A stretch of DNA of 64,000 nucleotides from Lactuca virosa (lineage: Eukaryota > Streptophyta > Magnoliopsida > Asterales > Asteraceae), in contig CAKMRJ010003334.1 of assembly GCA_928212115.1 (NCBI GenBank), forward strand, positions 39,462,183-39,526,182. The letters run 5' to 3'. Below the pieces are notes generated by a model, which saw only the letters and a program-made list of their open reading frames with translations, did no database searches and was not told the DNA's origin. This document shows, in pieces, positions 36,853 through 47,999 of the stretch (within the stretch, counting starts at the first letter, position 1; every line of letters begins with the position of its first letter). The position numbers were made by a program, and so were the translations under genes.

Positions 36853-38112
36853 TGTAACGACGAAATTTTTCAAAACAGTTTTTCACATTTTAAAACATAC
36901 TTTCATTCCCAACATTATAAAAATCTCATTGTTTCACATAACATTCATAAAGCGTATCCCAAGATCATAAATATAAAAAGCTCCTCGTGTGTGTACGGAT
37001 CATGCCGGCGCCTTCCCGCGATCCTCACTGGTACCTGAAACACATAACATAACACTGTAAGCATAAATGCTTAGTGAGTTCCCCAAAATACCACAAATAA
37101 CACATACTAGCCACTCGAGGCTATAACTCTGTGGACCTTCCGGTCCTAACTCTATGGACCCTCTGGTCCTAACTCTGTAGACCCTCTGGTCCTAACACTA
37201 TGAACCTTACGGTTCTAACTCTGTGAACCTTACGGCTCTAACTCTGTGAACCTTACGGCTCTAACTCTGTAACTCTGAAATACACACAACATATGTCACA
37301 TGGAAATAATGCAGTGCAACACATCACATACATAACATACAAAATACTCTATCACATAGCTCTATTACCACTCAAGGTAAGTATAGTGAGAAGACTCACC
37401 TCGGGTATCTCGGATGATCTCGCACACGAATCTACTGATCTAGTCCCTGCCTAATCACATACAAAGTATCCTCAATAAGTAATGGCTCTCAAAGGCTAGA
37501 TTAAACCCCCTTCTACGATCCCTCGGAAGGGTAAAAGGCCATTTTACCCCTCCTTGACTCAAAAGTCCAACTGTTGACCGAAACTCTAAAAGTCAACGAA
37601 AGTCAACGGCCACTCTTGACCCGACTCGCCGAGTGCACTAAGGTGACTCGGCGAGTACACGCCTGCCCTCTTCGCCCCTGGTCCTTTCTTGACTCACTGG
37701 GTCAACCCTATACTCCACGGGTCATCACAGATCGCGAGTCGCGGGGCAACCCGACTCAACTCGTCGAGTCCGCTCATGGACTGGGCGAGTTCATTCCATG
37801 CTCACACTCAAATGACCTTCTGAGGTCAGATCTGTTCCTCTAATCCATATATCTGGCCTTCCCAACCACTATAATCACGTAAAGGTCCGACCTTTACACC
37901 CATGCAATGACCATAAAGCTTCTTTGGGTGAAATAACCCCTAAAATGGCAACCTAGGGCCATATCTCTAATGGAATAGCAAAAAGCAATATGGATAGGAC
38001 TCTCTGGACCTCTTAAGGTCCAGATCTAGGAAGAACTCCACCTTGGGACCTCACATACTTTGAATCCAAGCCAAAGAAGGCACAAGAAAACCCTAGATTC
38101 AACTAGAACACC
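36853..38112 (-). repeat. Element 1 3' LTR (lacks its start)
   Basis: Matches 42773-44050 with roughly ten substitutions by eye. It lacks the portion with the promoter palindromes and TATA-like box. Its minisatellite (37128-37272) has six units against seven in the 5' LTR. Donor-like and acceptor-like sites bound 37035-37399. Confidence 0.9.
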
Positions 38113-40893
38113 ACACGCTGCCCATCACACACTGCCCTACCTCTCCCCAGCAAATGGGAGTCCGGTACCTCCTACCATACAACAACTCGAAGGGAGGCAT
38201 CCCAATACTAGAATGATGGCTGTTGTTGTAGGAAAACTCAGCCAACGGTAGGTACGTGTCCCAACTTCCTCCGAAGTCCAACACACATGCTCGGAGCATG
38301 TCCTCGAGCGTCTGAATCGTCCGCTCACTCTGTCCGTCCGTCTGGGGGTGGTAGTCGGTACTGAAATGCAACCTCGTACCCAACTCCTCGTGGAACTTTT
38401 TCCAGAACCTGGAAGTGAAACGTACATCTCGATCAGACACGATCGAGATCGGTACTCCATGACGCGATACCACCTCTCTCACATACAACTCTGCCAACCT
38501 CTCGGCAGAAGAGCTCTCACTGATAGCAAGAAAATGCGCATTCTTCGTCAGCCGGTCGACGATCACCCAAATTGCATCGACGCCCCTCGCGGTCCTCGGC
38601 AATTTGGTGATGAAATCCATACAAATATGTTCCCACTTCCACTGGGGAACCTCAAGTGGCTGCAACTGACCGTGCGTACGCTGGTGCTCAGCTTTAACCC
38701 TGCGGCAGGTCAAGCACCTCTCAACAACCCACGCTACAACCCTCTTCATGCAGGGCCACCAGTAATCTCTCTTCAGGTCCAAGTACATCTTAGTGGCCCC
38801 GGGATGGATCGAGAACCTCGATCTGTGCGCCTCTTCCATCAACACGGTACGTGCCCCGCTTGTATACGGCACCCAAACCCGACCCTGAAAGGTCATAAGC
38901 CCACGTCTATCGGTAACGAACTTCGGTGCCTGCCCAATCACCCGCTCCCTCTTGCGGTTCTCTGGTCTCACGGCCTCTGCCTGGGCCTCCCGAATGGTGT
39001 CTAATACCGGAGTCATCACTGTCAATCTCAAGCAAACGTCTCGTATCGGGGCACTCTCCGCCCTACGGCTCAGGGCATCAGCTACAACGTTAGCCTTGCC
39101 CGGGTGGTACAGGATCTCACAATCGTAATCCTTCACCACGTCCAACCACCTCCTCTGGCGCATGTTCAGGTTGGGCTGATCCATCAAATACTTCAAACTC
39201 TTGTGGTCCGTGTATATGGTACACCGAACCCCATACAGGTAGTGACGCCAGATCTTGAGGGCGAACACCACTGCTCCTAACTCCAGATCGTGCGTAGGAT
39301 ACCTCGCCTCATGAGGCTTCAGCTGCCTCGATGCGTATGCAATCACGTGCCCCCTCTGCATCAGCACCGCACCCAACCCTGATATCGATGCGTCATAATA
39401 CACCACAAAATCCTCCATCCCTTCCGGAAGGGCTAGCACTGGGGCTTCGCATAATCTCTGGCGAAGTGTCTCGAATGAGGCCTGCTGCTCCGGGCCCCAA
39501 CTGAAAACCACGCCCTTCCGGGTCAACCTGGTGAGAGGCACGGCGATCTTGGAGAAATCCCTGATAAATCTCCGATAGTAGCCGGCCAATTCTAGAAAAC
39601 TCCTGATATCGGTGGGAGATCTCGGCACTTCCCAACTCATCACTGCCTCAATCTTGGCCGGATCGACCAATATCCCATTCTGGTTAACGAGATGTCCCAG
39701 GAACTGGACCTCTCGTAACCAGAAATCACACTTGGAGAATTTGGCGTAAAGCCTCTCCGATCTCAAAACTCCGAGGATCTCCCTCAAGTGGTCCTCATGC
39801 TGCTCTCTGGACCTCGAATACACCAGTATATCATCGATGAACACAATCACCGAGCGATCCAACATCGGCCTGCATACCCTGTTCATGAGATCCATGAACG
39901 CCGCCGGTGCATTGGTGAGCCCAAAGGGCATCACCACGAACTCGTAATGCCCATAACGAGTCCTGAATGCCGTCTTCTGGATATCCTCATCACGTACTCC
40001 CATCTGATGATATCCCGACCTCAGATTAATCTTGGAGAACCAAGACGCTCCCTGCAACTGATCGAACAAATCGTCTATCCTCGGTAATGGGTAACGGTTC
40101 TTGACCGTCAACTTGTTCAACTACCGGTAATCAATGCACATCCGGTGTGAACCATCCTTTTTCTTGACAAAAAGGACCGGTGCTCCCCAAGGCGAGCTAC
40201 TCGGTCTGATAAACCCTTTCCCCAACAACTCCTGAAGCTGTGAGGATAACTCCTGCATCTCTGGCGGCGCAAGGCGATAGGGCGCCTTGGCGATAGGTGC
40301 CGCTCCCGGGATCAAATCGATGCGAAACTCCACTTGCCTCTCGGGAGGCACACCCGGCAACTCCTCGGGAAAAACGTCCGGGAACTCACGCACTATCGGC
40401 ACATCGTCAACAGAACTCGGTCTCCCTGCTGCTACTCGTGTGTCCATCACATAGGCCACAAACCCATTACAGCCCTGCTGTAGACTCTGTCTCGCTCTAG
40501 CAGCCGAACAGAATGCTGACCCTGAACGGGTACCCTCGCCGTACACTGTAAGAACTCCCCCACTGGGGTCTCGTATTGTCACCAACTGTCGCTCGCAGTC
40601 GATAACAGCCCCAAAACGACTCAACCCATCCATGCCCACTATAACACATACGTCCCCCATCGCTATCAGAACCAGATCAATCGGAAACTCAACACCGAAG
40701 ATTTCGAGCACACATCCCCGAATCACATCCGTAGCATACACTGCTCGCTCGTAAGCTATGGAAACTCGTAAAGGTCGACTCAACGCCTCCCGCTGGGCAC
40801 TGATGTGCTGGCTAAATGCTAGTGACACAAAAGATCGACTCGCACCCGAGTCAAATAACACCAAAGCAGGTACAGAACTCACAAGAAAAGTAC
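38113..40893 (-). pseudogene. Element 1 pol: protease, RT, RNase H, integrase (one stop, truncated)
   Basis: Reading from 40893 down: protease with LFDSGASRSFVS, RT with KKKDGSHRMCIDYR, then an in-frame TAG at 40123-40121 where the family has GAG (Glu), then RT with FGLTNAPAAFMDLMNR and the FIDDILVYS catalytic box, RNase H with the TDHKSLKYL block, and integrase with an HHCC-type zinc part (H..H..C.TC), DFITKLP, DRDVRFTS and DYHPQTDGQSE carrying the D,D(35)E residues. The integrase tail with the chromodomain-like part is deleted at about 38113. Apart from the one stop the frame is open for over 900 codons. Tekay/Del chromovirus lineage is inferred from the sequence style and from the tail of element 3. 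Confidence 0.93.
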
Positions 40894-40958
40894 CTACGCA
40901 TATCATAATATAAGCATAACATCTCAAGCTCAACATAAATAAATGAAGGAATACATAC
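40894..40958 (-). other. 65-bp intron-like segment between gag and pol
   Basis: On the minus strand it begins GTATGTATTCC after exon base G (40959), ends GATATGCGTAG and is AT-rich. Gag reads in one frame up to 40959. Removing the 65 nt moves reading into the pol frame and joins ..VVAG to TFLVSS.. before the LFDSGA protease site without any extra residue. Without splicing, gag and pol are in different frames. The size is near the lower limit for plant introns. Confidence 0.75.
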
Positions 40959-42153
40959 CAGCCACGACATCGGGCGCTGCGCGGACCTCCTCCGCTGTCA
41001 ACTGGAAGGCTCTCCCGCGAGCCTTCGGTGCCTCGGCCTTCGTTGGCCGACTCTCTATAGCTCGAACGGCAACAGGAGCAGATCCATGTGATGCTCCCTG
41101 GGCTGACCCTCGTAACTGCGGACACTCTGCCTTCCGGTGTCATGTCTGGTTACAGTGAAAACAGACTGCAAACCCCTTGGGGCAATCCTTGGCCATATGC
41201 CCCTCCTTGCCACACTTGTAGCAAGATCCCGCTCTGCAAACCCCCTCATGACCCTTGCCGCACTTGGCACAAGTGCGGCCCTTCTGGTTCCCTGATCTCG
41301 AATCGGCGGGCTTGGCCCGCTTGGCTGCCGGCTGGGACTGTGTCGGTCGCCGATCCCTCCCTTGAGACTCCGCCTCATCCCTGGCCCGAGTCTCGAGCTC
41401 AATCTCCCTCTTCCGGGCATTTGCCTGAAGCTCGGCAAATGTCCGGTACGACGAGTTCGCCATGAACTCACGGATGTCTCTCCTCAGAATACTTAAATAC
41501 CGACTCATGCGTGCCTGCTCGGAAGACACGTGCTCAGGGCAGAACATCGCCCTCTCATGGAACATCCTGGTGATCACTGTAACAGACTCGGTACCCTGCT
41601 TGAGGGTCAAAAACTCCTGGGCCAAACGTTCCCTTTCTACCGGGGGAACGTACTCATCACGAAACATAGCGGTGAACCTCTCCCAGGTCACCGCGGCAAA
41701 CTCTGCAGGTGTGTAGTGTGCTGTCACAAACTTCCACCAGTCCTTCGCTCCCAAGCAAAGCTGGTTCAGCGCGAACCGAACTCTCAGATGCTCCAGACAA
41801 GAACACGTATAGAAGCATCCCTCAATGTCAGAAATCTATCTCATCGCAGCAATCGGATCCTGCGTCCCATCGAACTCTGGTGGCTTCGTGTTGCTGAACT
41901 CTCGGTACAGCAATGAGTCACCCCCCTGTGGCCTGGCAGCAGCGATGGCTGCGGTGGCCGCAGCAACAGCTGCATTAGTAAGAGCGGTGTACCGCTCATC
42001 AAAAGTCTCGATCAACGTGGTCTTGATAGACCCGAACATCTCTGGTATCTCAGCTCGAATGGCCGCAGCCACCTCCTCATGAATCAATTTTGTGGATCTC
42101 CTCATCACTGGTACCACTGGTACCACTGCCTCCTGGGTGATGACGCGTCCCAA
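40959..42153 (-). pseudogene. Element 1 gag (two in-frame stops)
   Basis: Starts at 42153 (MGRVITQEA). It contains a capsid-type segment with FDGTQDPIAAM, then TAG at 41838-41836 where element 4 has TGG (Trp), then GAKDWWKF and RFTAMFRDEYVPP, and two zinc-knuckle motifs (CAKCGKGHEGVC; CYKCGKEGHMAKDC), followed by a TGA at 41142-41140 just inside a third cysteine motif. The frame is otherwise open to the intron-like donor at 40958. Both stops are single-base changes. Confidence 0.88.
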
Positions 42154-42756
42154 TCATGATGTCTCTGAAATACAACACGAAAGAAATCAGAGACTCGCTC
42201 GAATATACTCACACTCGATAACTCAACTCTACTTGTTCCCTGGTACCCAAAGGATTCTTACTTAGAGTGCGTACTGCTCCGGTGTCTTCAGTAGTACGGG
42301 CCCTATACTACCGTCCACACCGCATCAGTATTCACCCTAAGTCCTCCTCCTTGGATCCCGGATCACAAGTACTCTATATCTTTCTCAACTCAGGCTACCC
42401 TCCAGTAGACCACTCATAAGCTCCTCACTGCTACCTACTTACTCTCGAAGTATCTCATTGTAGCAATAACTCCTAGGCTAAGGCATCACAAATCAGGCCC
42501 ACTCTAGTCCTAACCATGAATACCTAGCCTACTCTAGCATACATAGCATATCACATAATATCTCATAGCACATAATGTAAGGGTATTTTGGGAAATCACC
42601 GTTCGGGCGCTGGCTGATCGTACACATTGCTCTTGCTCTGCTCTTTTCAATCCTTTTACTCTTTTTAGAAAAATTGTTTATTTTATGAAAAACTTTCTCA
42701 AACCCTCAGTTTGAGTTCAGATACATCCGAAGATACATCCGAATCCCTCAAACCAA

Positions 42757-42769
42757 GGCTCTGATACCA
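42757..42769 (-). other. Element 1 primer-binding site
   Basis: Minus strand TGGTATCAGAGCC, a perfect match to the usual initiator tRNA-Met primer site, three bases from the 5' LTR end. Confidence 0.95.
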
Positions 42770-42772
42770 ACT

Positions 42773-44488
42773 TGTAACGACGAAATTTTTCAAAACAGTT
42801 TTTCACATTTTAAAACATACTTTCATTCCCAACATTATAAAAATCTCATTGTTTCACATAACATTCCATAAAGCGTATCCCAAGATCATAAATATAAAAA
42901 GCTCCTCGTGTGTGTACGGATCATGTCGGCGCCTTCCCGCAATCCTCACTGGTACCTGAAACACATAACATAACACTGTAAGCATAAATGCTTAGTGAGT
43001 TCCCCAAAATACCACAAATAACACATACTAGCCACTCGAGGCTATAACTCTGTGGACCTTCCGGTCCTAACTCTATGGACCCTCTGGTCCTAACTCTGTG
43101 GACCCTCTGGTCCTAACACTGTGAACCTTACGGTTCTAACTCTATGAACCTTACGGCTCTAACTCTGTGAACCTTACGGCTCTAACTCTGTAAACCTTAC
43201 GGCTCTAACTCTGTAACTCTGAAATACACACAACATATGTCACATGGAAATAATGCAGTGCAACACATCACATACATAACATACAAAATACTCTATCACA
43301 TAGCTCTATTACCACTCAAGGTAAGTATAGTGAGAAGACTCACCTCGGGTATCTCGGATGATCTCGCACACGAATCTACTGATCTAGTCCCTGCCTAATC
43401 ACATACAAAGTATCCTCAATAAGTAATGGCTCTCAAAGGCTAGATTAAACCCCCTTCTACGATCCCTCGGAAGGGTAAAAGGCCATTTTACCCCTCCTTG
43501 ACTCAAAAGTCCAACTGTTGACCGAAACTCTAAAAGTCAACGAAAGTCAACGGCCACTCTTGACCCGACTCGCCGAGTGCACTAAGGTGACTCGGCGAGT
43601 ACACGCCTTCCCTCTTCGCCCCTGGTCCTTTCTTGACTCACTGGGTCAACCCTATACTCCACGGGTCATCACAGATCGCGAGTCGCGGGGCAACCCGACT
43701 CAACTCGTCGAGTCCGCTCATGGACTCGGCGAGTTCATTCCATGCTCACACTCAAATGACCTTCTGAGGTCAGATCTGTTCCTCTAATCCATAGATATGG
43801 CCTTCCCAACCACTATAATCACGTAAAGGTCCGACCTTTACACCCATGCAATGACCATAAAGCTTCTTTGGGTGAAATAACCCCTAAAATGGCAACCTAG
43901 GGCCATATCTCTAATGGAATAGCAAAAAGCAATATGGATAGGACTCTCTGGACCTCTTAAGGTCCAGATCTAGGAAGAACTCCACCTTGGGACCTCACAT
44001 ACTTTGAATCCAAGCCAAAGAAGGCACAAGAAAACCCTAGATTCAACTAGAACACCAAATACACGAGTTTGAGTACAGATTAGTACCTCTAGTAGCCTCC
44101 TCTGATGAAATGGATGATAGATCTGAGCTCCTCAACCTTCCTTGTTTGTCCTCCTTCCTTCTTTCTTGCAAAATCACACTTAGAGTGATGAACTAGCCTT
44201 CCTCTTGCACCACAAGCCTTCTCTCTGATTTCTAGGGTTTCTCAGGGGTCTGATAGCCGCAAATGGGGGCTATAAAGGTCCTTAAATAGGGCTCAGGCCC
44301 CGAGAATTAGGGTTTCATTAAACAGCGTGGACTCGTCGAGTCCACGTATGGACTCGCCGAGTCCGTCACTAGATCAGTCCAACCATGCACGATCCTACTC
44401 GGCGAGTCTGGGCGCCTACTCGCCGAGTCCCTCTCCAAAACTCAATATAAATGCATAAAATAAGATACCTGGGAATCCCGATGTTACA
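42773..44488 (-). repeat. Element 1 5' LTR (complete, 1,716 bp)
   Basis: Sense order on the minus strand: start TGTAACATCGGG, palindromes ACTCGNCGAGT at 44418, 44397, 44352 and 44331, TATA-like CTATTTAAGG (44289-44280), a second palindrome group 43734-43560, donor-like AG|GTGAGT at 43343, seven-unit minisatellite (43048-43215), CACTAAGC block (near 43000), acceptor-like TTTCAG|GTAC at 42956, LTR end. Confidence 0.92.
44280..44428 (-). promoter_or_regulatory. Element 1 paired palindromes and TATA-like box
   Basis: ACTCGTCGAGT 44331-44341, ACTCGCCGAGT 44352-44362, ACTCGGCGAGT 44397-44407 and ACTCGCCGAGT 44418-44428 form two pairs, each with 21 bp start to start. CTATTTAAGG lies about 42 bp downstream on the minus strand. 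Promoter role is inferred. Confidence 0.7.
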
Positions 44489-44835
44489 GATTACTTGCAT
44501 TTATACTCTCTTGCAGTTCATACTTTGGTTATAAACTTCAAGCTTAAGAGTGTAAGAGTTTATGCACTAGCATCTACATCAAGTTAGCTTCATGTTGGTG
44601 TCTCAAAGGTTTCACATTCTTCATCAACTTCCAAGCCTCCCAAGAGGACCCAAAGAACAACATAGGTTGTTATTTCTTCATCCTTTCTTTAGTTGGTGTT
44701 TAAATCTTTCTATAACTTGCAAGAAGATCCATGGTGGGTATAAAATGTTTATGTTATTTCGAAAATCATAAGTCTTCCGTTTGCTATAATTTTCAAGTTT
44801 ATGAAACTATTTTTGAACTAAAACCCAATAGTATG

Positions 44836-45363
44836 ATGGCGGGAGAAACTAAGGAGTAACTAAGCAGGCCTATCTTGAGGGGGTGCGGTCATGCGGGATG
44901 TGCAACCGCAGAAGGTTAATATATACTGTTTTATGTAAATATTTACAAAAATAAGGTATGAGTTCAACTACCAAGAACACCGCCTATTATTCATCTAAAT
45001 GACCAATGTTCGATTCTTATCTTCCCCACCTTCTGAATTTTTTTTTAATCAATTTCTTTCTAAATATATATAATTGAAGGGCCCATTTATGTGTTGTATG
45101 TGGTATATTGGGAAATTCACTAAACTGTGTGCTTATGGTTTGAAGTTTAAATTGATTCAGGTGCTTCTGGTAGCAAAGGGAAGGGCACGACGTACTTGCA
45201 CTACATCTACTTTTATGCTTTAGAGATTTTTCGCACTCTTGATTTTATAACTTTGATTGACGATGTTTGTAACATATGGTTAATTACTCTCTCAGAATTA
45301 AATTAATACGTTTTTTCTTTAAATTTTAAATAAAAATTTTGGGTTGAAATTTGGGACGTTACA
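44836..45363 (+). mobile_element. Truncated gypsy-type LTR fragment
   Basis: Its second half has a worn copy of the block shared by the Tekay-like LTRs (GGTATATTGGGAAATTCACTAA, then GATTCAGGTGCTTCTGG) and ends GGGACGTTACA. The start is not recognisable. Confidence 0.55.
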
Positions 45364-45470
45364 TGTTGTCGAGACTTGCTGGCTCCACAATCTTCTTCGA
45401 GAGTTGTACTCGTCTCCACTCTAAGCCACCATTATCTACTATGACAATGTCAGTGGTGCGTATCTAATCA
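45364..45470 (+). pseudogene. Copia RNase H fragment
   Basis: Coding similarity to ETCWLHNLLRELYSS then a YYDNVSGAYL segment, the same block as at 9240-9350, in two frames with a stop. It abuts the LTR fragment directly, so it is a broken piece. Confidence 0.75.
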
Positions 45471-46132
45471 TGAAGTTTGAGAAAGTAAGAATCCATAAGA
45501 GCTTTGAGCACCTCTTCAACTCGATTCACCTGCAAATTTTCTTTCCAACTTCCACTGGGATTCATCACTGGCTAGGGCTTTCGAATCAAATCATAGGCAT
45601 CAGCAACTAAGAGGGAGTAGTAGATAAATTCTTAGATTGGTTTCTTTTGAGAGTGCTTCTCTTCCTACTGCTCGTATCTTTCATTCTCAGATGGTCGAAC
45701 CTTTTGTTTGATTTTGAAACTTGGGTAGTAAGGAGTTGAGTCCCGTCAATGTAGGCTAGAAGAACAATCTGTCTCATATGCAAGACAGTCTAGTATCCAT
45801 ATCTTGAATAGGAGTCTCTAGGAATAAGTAAGAAAGATTTTTAACCATAACGACAAATGAACCCAGGGGGTTTCAGGGAGTAGCCCGCTTCCCATTACTA
45901 AATAGGGCAATTTATCACATGTAAGAGACGTGTTGAAATTATGACAATACATTGGGCGACTTTTATCCTCATCTCTATCCTATTTCCAAGAGGGGATAAG
46001 ATGGTGATGCTTCAGTAGTTCCCTCTCTCTAGCCCCCAGGAGTCTCGGGAAGATAAATGTAAGACAACCCGCATAAGTAAATATATAACCAATAGAAAGT
46101 TGGGCTAATCCAACCAAGTTTGCATGTACAGT
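45471..46132. other. Spacer, possibly organelle-derived
   Basis: Higher in GC and lower in simple repeats than the other spacers, with GTTTCAGGGAGTAGCCCGCT and CTAGCCCCCAGGAGTCTCGG stretches that remind me of plant mitochondrial DNA. I cannot name a gene. This origin is a guess. Confidence 0.25.
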
Positions 46133-47972
46133 TGTAACATCCCAAAAATAAGACCAAAAAATTTCATTTTTAATTTAATAGAATAAGTATTTCCAAAACA
46201 TCATCGATACAAACCAAATAAAATAAATGTGTCAAACATCATATCAATCAGAGTGAATCACAAAAAGCGGAACGAGGTGGTGTGTGCTCTGCAATCATCC
46301 CGAGCCCTTCCCCTTGGAACTGGAAGTACCTGAAACATAAACTAAAAACTGTAAGCACAAAGCTTAGTGTGTTCCTCGATATACCGCATACCATACACCT
46401 AACACATAACGAGCCCCACCCATGGAGTATAATGGGCCTCGCCCTAACTCGCATAACGGGCCCCGCCCAATGAGTATAACGGCCCCTTCCCTAACTCGCA
46501 TAACGGGCCCCGCCCAGTAAGCATACAAGCACATACACATACTAGTGTCACACAGACAATGATTATTCTAACATAACAGATCATGGGTCGGCATTGGTGC
46601 CTTCGATCCACTAAAAACAGCGAGGAAACTCATCTCGCACTGCTGAATCACACCGATAATCCCTGGCTGCTGGTCTGACAAATCCACGCGCTATAAATAC
46701 AAAATAACACCCAATTTAACATTTGGGTTCCAATCCATATCCAACAATCCATACTTGGGGTAAAAAGACTATTTTACCCCTCACCTAGTATGGTCCAAGA
46801 CTAAGGCCCAAACTCACAATCTAAAAGGCCCAAAACCATTTAATCATCCAAGGCCCACTTACGGCCCAATTTTCCAAATTGGGCCCAAATCCTTACACAG
46901 GACTTACCCTAAGTTCCACCAATTTTTCCTAGTCCAAACTCTTACATTCAGATGGCCCGACAAGGGCCCAAGCCACTAAGCCCAAAGAATAGCCCGAATC
47001 CGAAGCCCAACCATGCGAAGCCCATCAAACATGAGTATGTGGGGCGTACCCAGCACGTACGCGCAACATACTCGCTTGAGGTCTTGTACGCTAAGCGTAC
47101 CTGCTTGTATGCCCAACGTACTCACCCATTCAGCCAAAACTTGATTTCAATCCTTAATCCCTTAAGACATAGCTCCAAAACATATATCTGACTTCCTTGA
47201 GCCGAAATATCACGTAAAGTTGCTATCTTTACGTTCATGCATGGCTAGATGAAGCTCTTAAGCTTATAAAGGACTCAATAAGTGACTTAATGCATGCATG
47301 TAACCAAAATTCTCATAAATCTTGCACCTTTATGCTTAATGATACCATGACAAGCTTAGATCTAGAAGAACAAACCCTTAAAACGTCTAAACTCTTCTAT
47401 CAACCCAAAAAGGGACCAAAAGCATAACAAAACAAACCATAATGAGATCTAAAAATTTACAATCCAAGATTTAAACTTGATACCTCAGAAATCTTGCACA
47501 AAAGATGATGATTCTGGATCCAAAACCTTCTCACCAAGCAAGAAAACTTCAAGCTTCTCTACTTCCTTCACAAAGGAAAAAATAGGCACCAAAGTCTTCT
47601 TAATAGCTCAAGAACACCACAAAGAGGCTTAAGGGTCGATTTAGGGTTTTTATGGCAATGGAGGTTGGTAAAGAGGCCAGCCATGAGGACTTAAGGCCTT
47701 TATATATGGCACAACACCCTAAATTAGGGTTTCAACATAACTCACGTATGCCCCGTGTACATAAATGTACGCCCAATGTACGTGTCCAGAGTCCTATCCC
47801 AACCTCGCATCAGTACGCTAAGCGTACCAAGTGGTACGCCCCGCGTACTCGCTTTACAGCTTGTACGCTAAGCATACCAAGTGGTACTCCCCGCGTACTG
47901 CCCAAGGACCAAATTGCAACTTTTTATAATAACAAGGGCAATAAAGAAACATATCAGGATTCAAGTGTTACA
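46133..47972 (-). repeat. Element 2 3' LTR (1,840 bp)
   Basis: Sense order: TGTAACACTTG start, GTACGCNNNGCGTAC-type near-palindromes 47898-47746, TATA-like TATATAAAGG (about 47707-47698), a second palindrome group 47121-47035, donor position CGAG|ATGAGT at 46633 (GT changed to AT), minisatellite 46405-46515 (GGGCGGGGCCCGTTATG units), CACTAAGC block (46360s), acceptor TTTCAG|GTAC at 46330, end TGTTACA. Confidence 0.88.
47698..47898 (-). promoter_or_regulatory. Element 2 paired palindromes and TATA-like box
   Basis: Near-palindromic 15-mers start at 47746, 47767, 47813, 47834, 47863 and 47884. These are three pairs, each 21 bp apart, all variants of GTACGCNNNGCGTAC. The TATA-like TATATAAAGG lies about 40 bp beyond, in sense orientation. 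Confidence 0.7.
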
Positions 47973-47999
47973 ATTCTCCCCCACTTGAATCAGACTTCG

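Larger units (their letters stand above)
36853..44488 (-). mobile_element. Tekay/Del-like gypsy element 1, TSD GATTA
   Basis: It lies within the copia 3' LTR, flanked by GATTA at 36848-36852 and 44489-44493; the intact copia LTR near 30660 shows the empty site. It is transcribed from the minus strand: 5' LTR 44488-42773, primer site 42769-42757, gag, a 65-bp intron-like gap, protease-RT-RNase H-integrase to about 38113, and a 3' LTR truncated to 38112-36853. The integrase C-terminus, polypurine tract and first 450 bp or so of the 3' LTR are deleted. Confidence 0.93.
30074..44830 (+). mobile_element. Decayed Ty1/copia element with a nested gypsy insertion
   Basis: 5' LTR 30074-31006 (933 bp) and 3' LTR 36254-36852 continued at 44489-44830. 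Flanks are GTACG (30069-30073) and GTATG (44831-44835), a 5-bp duplication with one C-to-T change. The primer site TGGTTTCAGAGCC starts at 31009, and a polypurine CAAGTGGGAGA precedes the 3' LTR. The interior (31007-36253) has no long open frame but keeps a CCHC zinc knuckle and RT/RNase H traces. Confidence 0.85.

Noticed and set aside
37128..37280. CRISPR-like regular repeat
   Set aside because: Units are contiguous imperfect tandem copies without unique spacers, within a plant LTR; a minisatellite.
38348..39004. 218-codon plus-strand frame in element 1
   Set aside because: Shadow of the integrase/RNase H coding strand, which carries the recognisable motifs.
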